NCBI GenBank assembly: GCA_001931905.2
Contig: MSJI02000379.1
Coordinates: 1-29,359 of the forward strand
DNA from: Cladosporium sp. IMV 00045
Taxonomy: Eukaryota > Ascomycota > Dothideomycetes > Cladosporiales > Cladosporiaceae
Reading direction: 5' to 3'
Length of the DNA: 29,359 nt
The number at the start of each line of letters is the position of its first letter. Within the stretch, counting starts at the first letter, position 1. The notes under the pieces were generated by a model. The model searched no databases. It worked only from the letters and a program-made list of their open reading frames with translations, and had not been told where the DNA came from. This document shows, one piece after another, positions 29,324 to 29,359 of the stretch. Position numbers and translations under genes: made by a program.

Positions 29324-29359
29324 CTACGTGACATACCGTCAGCTTGTAGCAAAAATAAA

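Noticed and set aside
1..29359. tRNA genes, CRISPR arrays, transposons and viral insertions
   Set aside because: No tRNA T-loop plus acceptor pattern, no regularly spaced repeats, no transposase, reverse transcriptase, integrase or terminal repeats were found by reading both strands.

Overview
The window comes from a filamentous ascomycete nuclear genome, most likely a Dothideomycete (class placement is inference from overall protein flavour, not tested). Evidence: short spliceosomal introns (mostly 50-64 nt, GTRNGT donors, CTGAC-type branch points, YAG acceptors), nuclear-encoded mitoribosomal proteins, and fungal families such as Fungal_trans_2, Ybp2-type and Mhr1/mL67. I find 14 protein genes carrying 15 complete introns, plus part of one more intron at the right edge. 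There are no tRNA, rRNA, CRISPR or transposon signatures.

Layout. 1-1099: no supportable gene. 1100-3304 (+): large protein with a degenerate SprT-like metalloprotease domain and a BTB/POZ-like region. 4069-5883 (+): FAD oxidoreductase fused to a Rieske domain. 6146-8185 (-): Ybp2/glomulin-type protein, divergent from 8736-9893 (+), an unknown lysine-rich probable nuclear protein. 10041-11508 (-): Fungal_trans_2 transcription-factor-like protein. 11923-13106 (-): five-exon short-chain dehydrogenase. 14244-14996 (-): Bin3-type RNA methyltransferase, divergent from 15497-17179 (+), a group II PLP (aromatic amino acid) decarboxylase. 17547-18408 (-): triosephosphate isomerase. 19610-20688 (-): U1 snRNP 70K, divergent from 21062-21613 (+), mitoribosomal mL43. 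21999-24105 (-): UVRAG/Vps38-like PI3-kinase complex subunit, divergent from 24527-25871 (+), mL67/Mhr1. 26393-27013 (+): replication protein A small subunit. 27812-29323 (-): NAD kinase, running off the right edge.

Most genes are housekeeping: glycolysis, NADP supply, splicing, RNA capping, mitochondrial translation, endosome/autophagy trafficking and DNA replication. They are arranged largely as divergent pairs sharing 370-550 nt promoters. The decarboxylase, SDR and transcription-factor-like gene are more accessory, but they do not form a convincing biosynthetic cluster. No wholly new multi-gene system is evident. The points most worth a second look are an 8-nt possible poison microexon inside the U1-70K intron, the SprT-like protein whose catalytic Glu is replaced by Gln and which carries a BTB-like module, alternative starts that could dual-target the FAD-Rieske protein, and several promoter motifs (telobox-like elements before RPA, a 14-bp palindrome before the decarboxylase, TTAATCAA repeats between UVRAG and mL67).
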